Part shown: positions 5,004 through 6,093 of the stretch, piece by piece | How the letters are laid out: each line of letters starts with the position of its first letter | How positions within the stretch are numbered: position 1 is the stretch's first letter | NCBI GenBank assembly: GCA_039934135.1 | Contig: JBDTMT010000389.1 | Coordinates: forward strand, 1 to 6,093 | DNA from: JBDTMT01 sp039934135 | Lineage (GTDB): Bacteria; Desulfobacterota; Binatia; HRBIN30; CADEER01 | Length of the DNA: 6,093 nt | Direction of reading: 5' to 3' | Translations under genes and position numbers: made by a program | The notes under the pieces: generated by a model | The model's input: the letters and a program-made list of their open reading frames with translations, nothing else | What the model was told of the DNA's origin: nothing | Database searches by the model: none

Positions 5004-6020
5004 ATGCGTCGCCTTCAGCGCGCCCTGTGCGGGGCGCTCGCCTGCGCGGCGTCGATCGGAGGATTACCCGGCATGAGCCACGCCGGAGCGCCGCGCGACG
5101 GGGATCGTTTCGTCAATGCCGCCGGGGCGCGGCCGTTGGCGGGGGCCGGGTCGATGTTCCCGTTCCTCGTCGGCAAGGTGTGGACATCGCTGGTCGGCCG
5201 CGACGGCGCGGCGCCGCGCGGCGCGTTCGACGCGCAAGCGCTGCAGCGCAACCCGAGCGTCACCAGGATCGGCCACTCGACGTTCTTGGTGCGCATGGAC
5301 GGCGTCACCTTCCTCACCGACCCGATCTTCTCCGAGCGCGCCAGTCCCGTCTCATTCGCCGGACCGTCGCGCCTCGTCGCCCCCGGCGTGCCACTGGAGG
5401 CGCTACCGCGGCTCGACTTCGCCATCGTCTCGCACGACCACTACGACCACTTCGACCTGCCGACGATCACCGCCCTGGCGCGGCGCGGCGTGCCGATCTT
5501 CGTCCCGCTCGGCATGGGCGCGCTGGTCGAAGCGGCCGGCGGACACGCCACCGAGCTCGATTGGTGGGAGTCGCGCCAGGTCGGCGGCGTGCAGATCCAC
5601 TGCGTCCCGGCGCAACATTTCTCCGGCCGCTCGCTGACCGATGGCAACTCGCGCCTGTGGGCCGGCTGGGTCGTCGAAGGGCCGTCGCGCCGCTTCTTCC
5701 ACGCCGGCGACAGCGGCTACTTCGACGGCTTCCGCCAGGTCGGCGAACGCCTCGGTCCGATCGATCTCGCGGCGTTGCCGATCGGCGCCTACGATCCCGC
5801 CGCGATCATGGAGTTCGTCCACATGAATCCCGAGCAGGCGGTGCAGGCCGCGGTCGACCTGCACGCCGCCACCGCCGTCGGCATGCACTGGGGCACCTTC
5901 GATCTCACCGACGAAGCGATCGACGAACCGCCGCGCCGCTTCCACGCCGAAATCAGCCGCCGCGCCCTCGACGGCGTCGCCGGCTGGACCATGGCGGTGG
6001 GCGAAACGCGCGACTGGTGA
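5004..6020 (+). CDS. Exported metallo-beta-lactamase-fold hydrolase, NAPE-PLD/RomA-like
   Basis: This 338-residue zinc hydrolase belongs to the branch of the metallo-beta-lactamase superfamily that includes N-acylphosphatidylethanolamine phospholipase D and the bacterial RomA-type proteins. The metal-binding set is complete: H144-x-H146-x-D148-H149, H205 (in A-Q-H-F-S), D236 (in H-A-G-D-S-G-Y) and H295 (in M-H-W-G-T-F). Further family marks are G-H-S-T-F-L-V (90-96), L-T-D-P-I-F (104-109) and L-W-A-G-W-V-V-E-G (218-226). By family knowledge the likely reaction is hydrolysis of a phosphodiester, possibly in an N-acylated phospholipid, but the substrate is not shown by the sequence. Residues 1-27 form a signal-like segment (R2-R3, hydrophobic 7-23, possible cleavage after S-H-A27), so it probably acts in the periplasm or at a membrane surface. 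The start at 5004 has an AGGA at the right distance. The gene is divergent from the transporter, and co-regulation through the shared spacer is possible. Confidence 0.93.
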   Translation: MRRLQRALCGALACAASIGGLPGMSHAGAPRDGDRFVNAAGARPLAGAGSMFPFLVGKVWTSLVGRDGAAPRGAFDAQALQRNPSVTRIGHSTFLVRMDGVTFLTDPIFSERASPVSFAGPSRLVAPGVPLEALPRLDFAIVSHDHYDHFDLPTITALARRGVPIFVPLGMGALVEAAGGHATELDWWESRQVGGVQIHCVPAQHFSGRSLTDGNSRLWAGWVVEGPSRRFFHAGDSGYFDGFRQVGERLGPIDLAALPIGAYDPAAIMEFVHMNPEQAVQAAVDLHAATAVGMHWGTFDLTDEAIDEPPRRFHAEISRRALDGVAGWTMAVGETRDW

Positions 6021-6058
6021 TTCGAAGAAGGTTGTTACGTTGTTAGCCCGGATTATTC

Positions 6059-6085
6059 GCGGTGGTGGAAGTAGAACGCCACCGC
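6059..6085. terminator. Hairpin downstream of the hydrolase, weak terminator candidate
   Basis: GCGGTGG (6059-6065) pairs with CCACCGC (6079-6085). The stem extends inwards by a U-G and a G-C pair, giving 9 bp around a 9-base loop. It starts 38 bases after the hydrolase stop. No T run follows before the window ends at 6093, so termination is uncertain. The 73 bases after the stop hold no gene. Confidence 0.35.
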
Positions 6086-6093
6086 ACGCCTCT

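Noticed and set aside
4856..6046. Plus-strand open frame of 396 codons overlapping the hydrolase in another frame
   Set aside because: The peptide is extremely Arg-rich, while the frame beginning at 5004 has all metallo-beta-lactamase ligands.
6041..6060. Possible start of a dispersed repeat (TTAGCCCGGATTATTCGC) after the hydrolase
   Set aside because: It resembles palindromic repeats of some proteobacteria, but no matching second arm is present before the window ends.

Overview
The window is GC-rich DNA (roughly 70% by eye, with strong G/C preference at third codon positions) from a Gram-negative bacterium. The Gram-negative call rests on a lipoprotein with Ser at +2 and on two other exported proteins. 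The gene repertoire would fit a high-GC proteobacterial or myxobacterial-type lineage, but nothing here fixes the taxon. Five protein-coding genes are well supported. No RNA gene, CRISPR array or transposase is visible.

Left part (137-3512, + strand): a tightly packed three-gene operon with two ATGA stop/start overlaps. Gene 1 looks like a membrane-anchored zinc-binding anti-sigma (ZAS)-type protein. Its extracytoplasmic tail carries one dockerin/EF-hand calcium loop. Gene 2 is a small secreted protein that reads like a single cohesin-type beta domain. Gene 3 is a 790-residue lipoprotein with a VIT domain and a von Willebrand A domain with an intact MIDAS. Together they suggest a metal-dependent envelope assembly or sensing module, in which a secreted cohesin-like partner could dock onto the tail of a transmembrane anti-sigma-like protein. 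No sigma factor gene can be recognised; one could lie just left of the window.

Middle (3513-3622): the operon converges on a minus-strand gene across a short gap. The gap holds an 80-base inverted repeat (28-base arms) that could act as a bidirectional terminator or be a dispersed palindromic repeat.

Right part: a 12-TM major facilitator superfamily transporter (3623-4789, minus strand) is divergent from an exported metallo-beta-lactamase-fold hydrolase of the NAPE-PLD/RomA type (5004-6020, + strand). The 214-base divergent spacer contains two arrays of degenerate 8-bp tandem repeats in opposite orientation. They may be a repeat element or regulatory sites. Beyond the hydrolase there are 73 bases with a weak hairpin and no gene.
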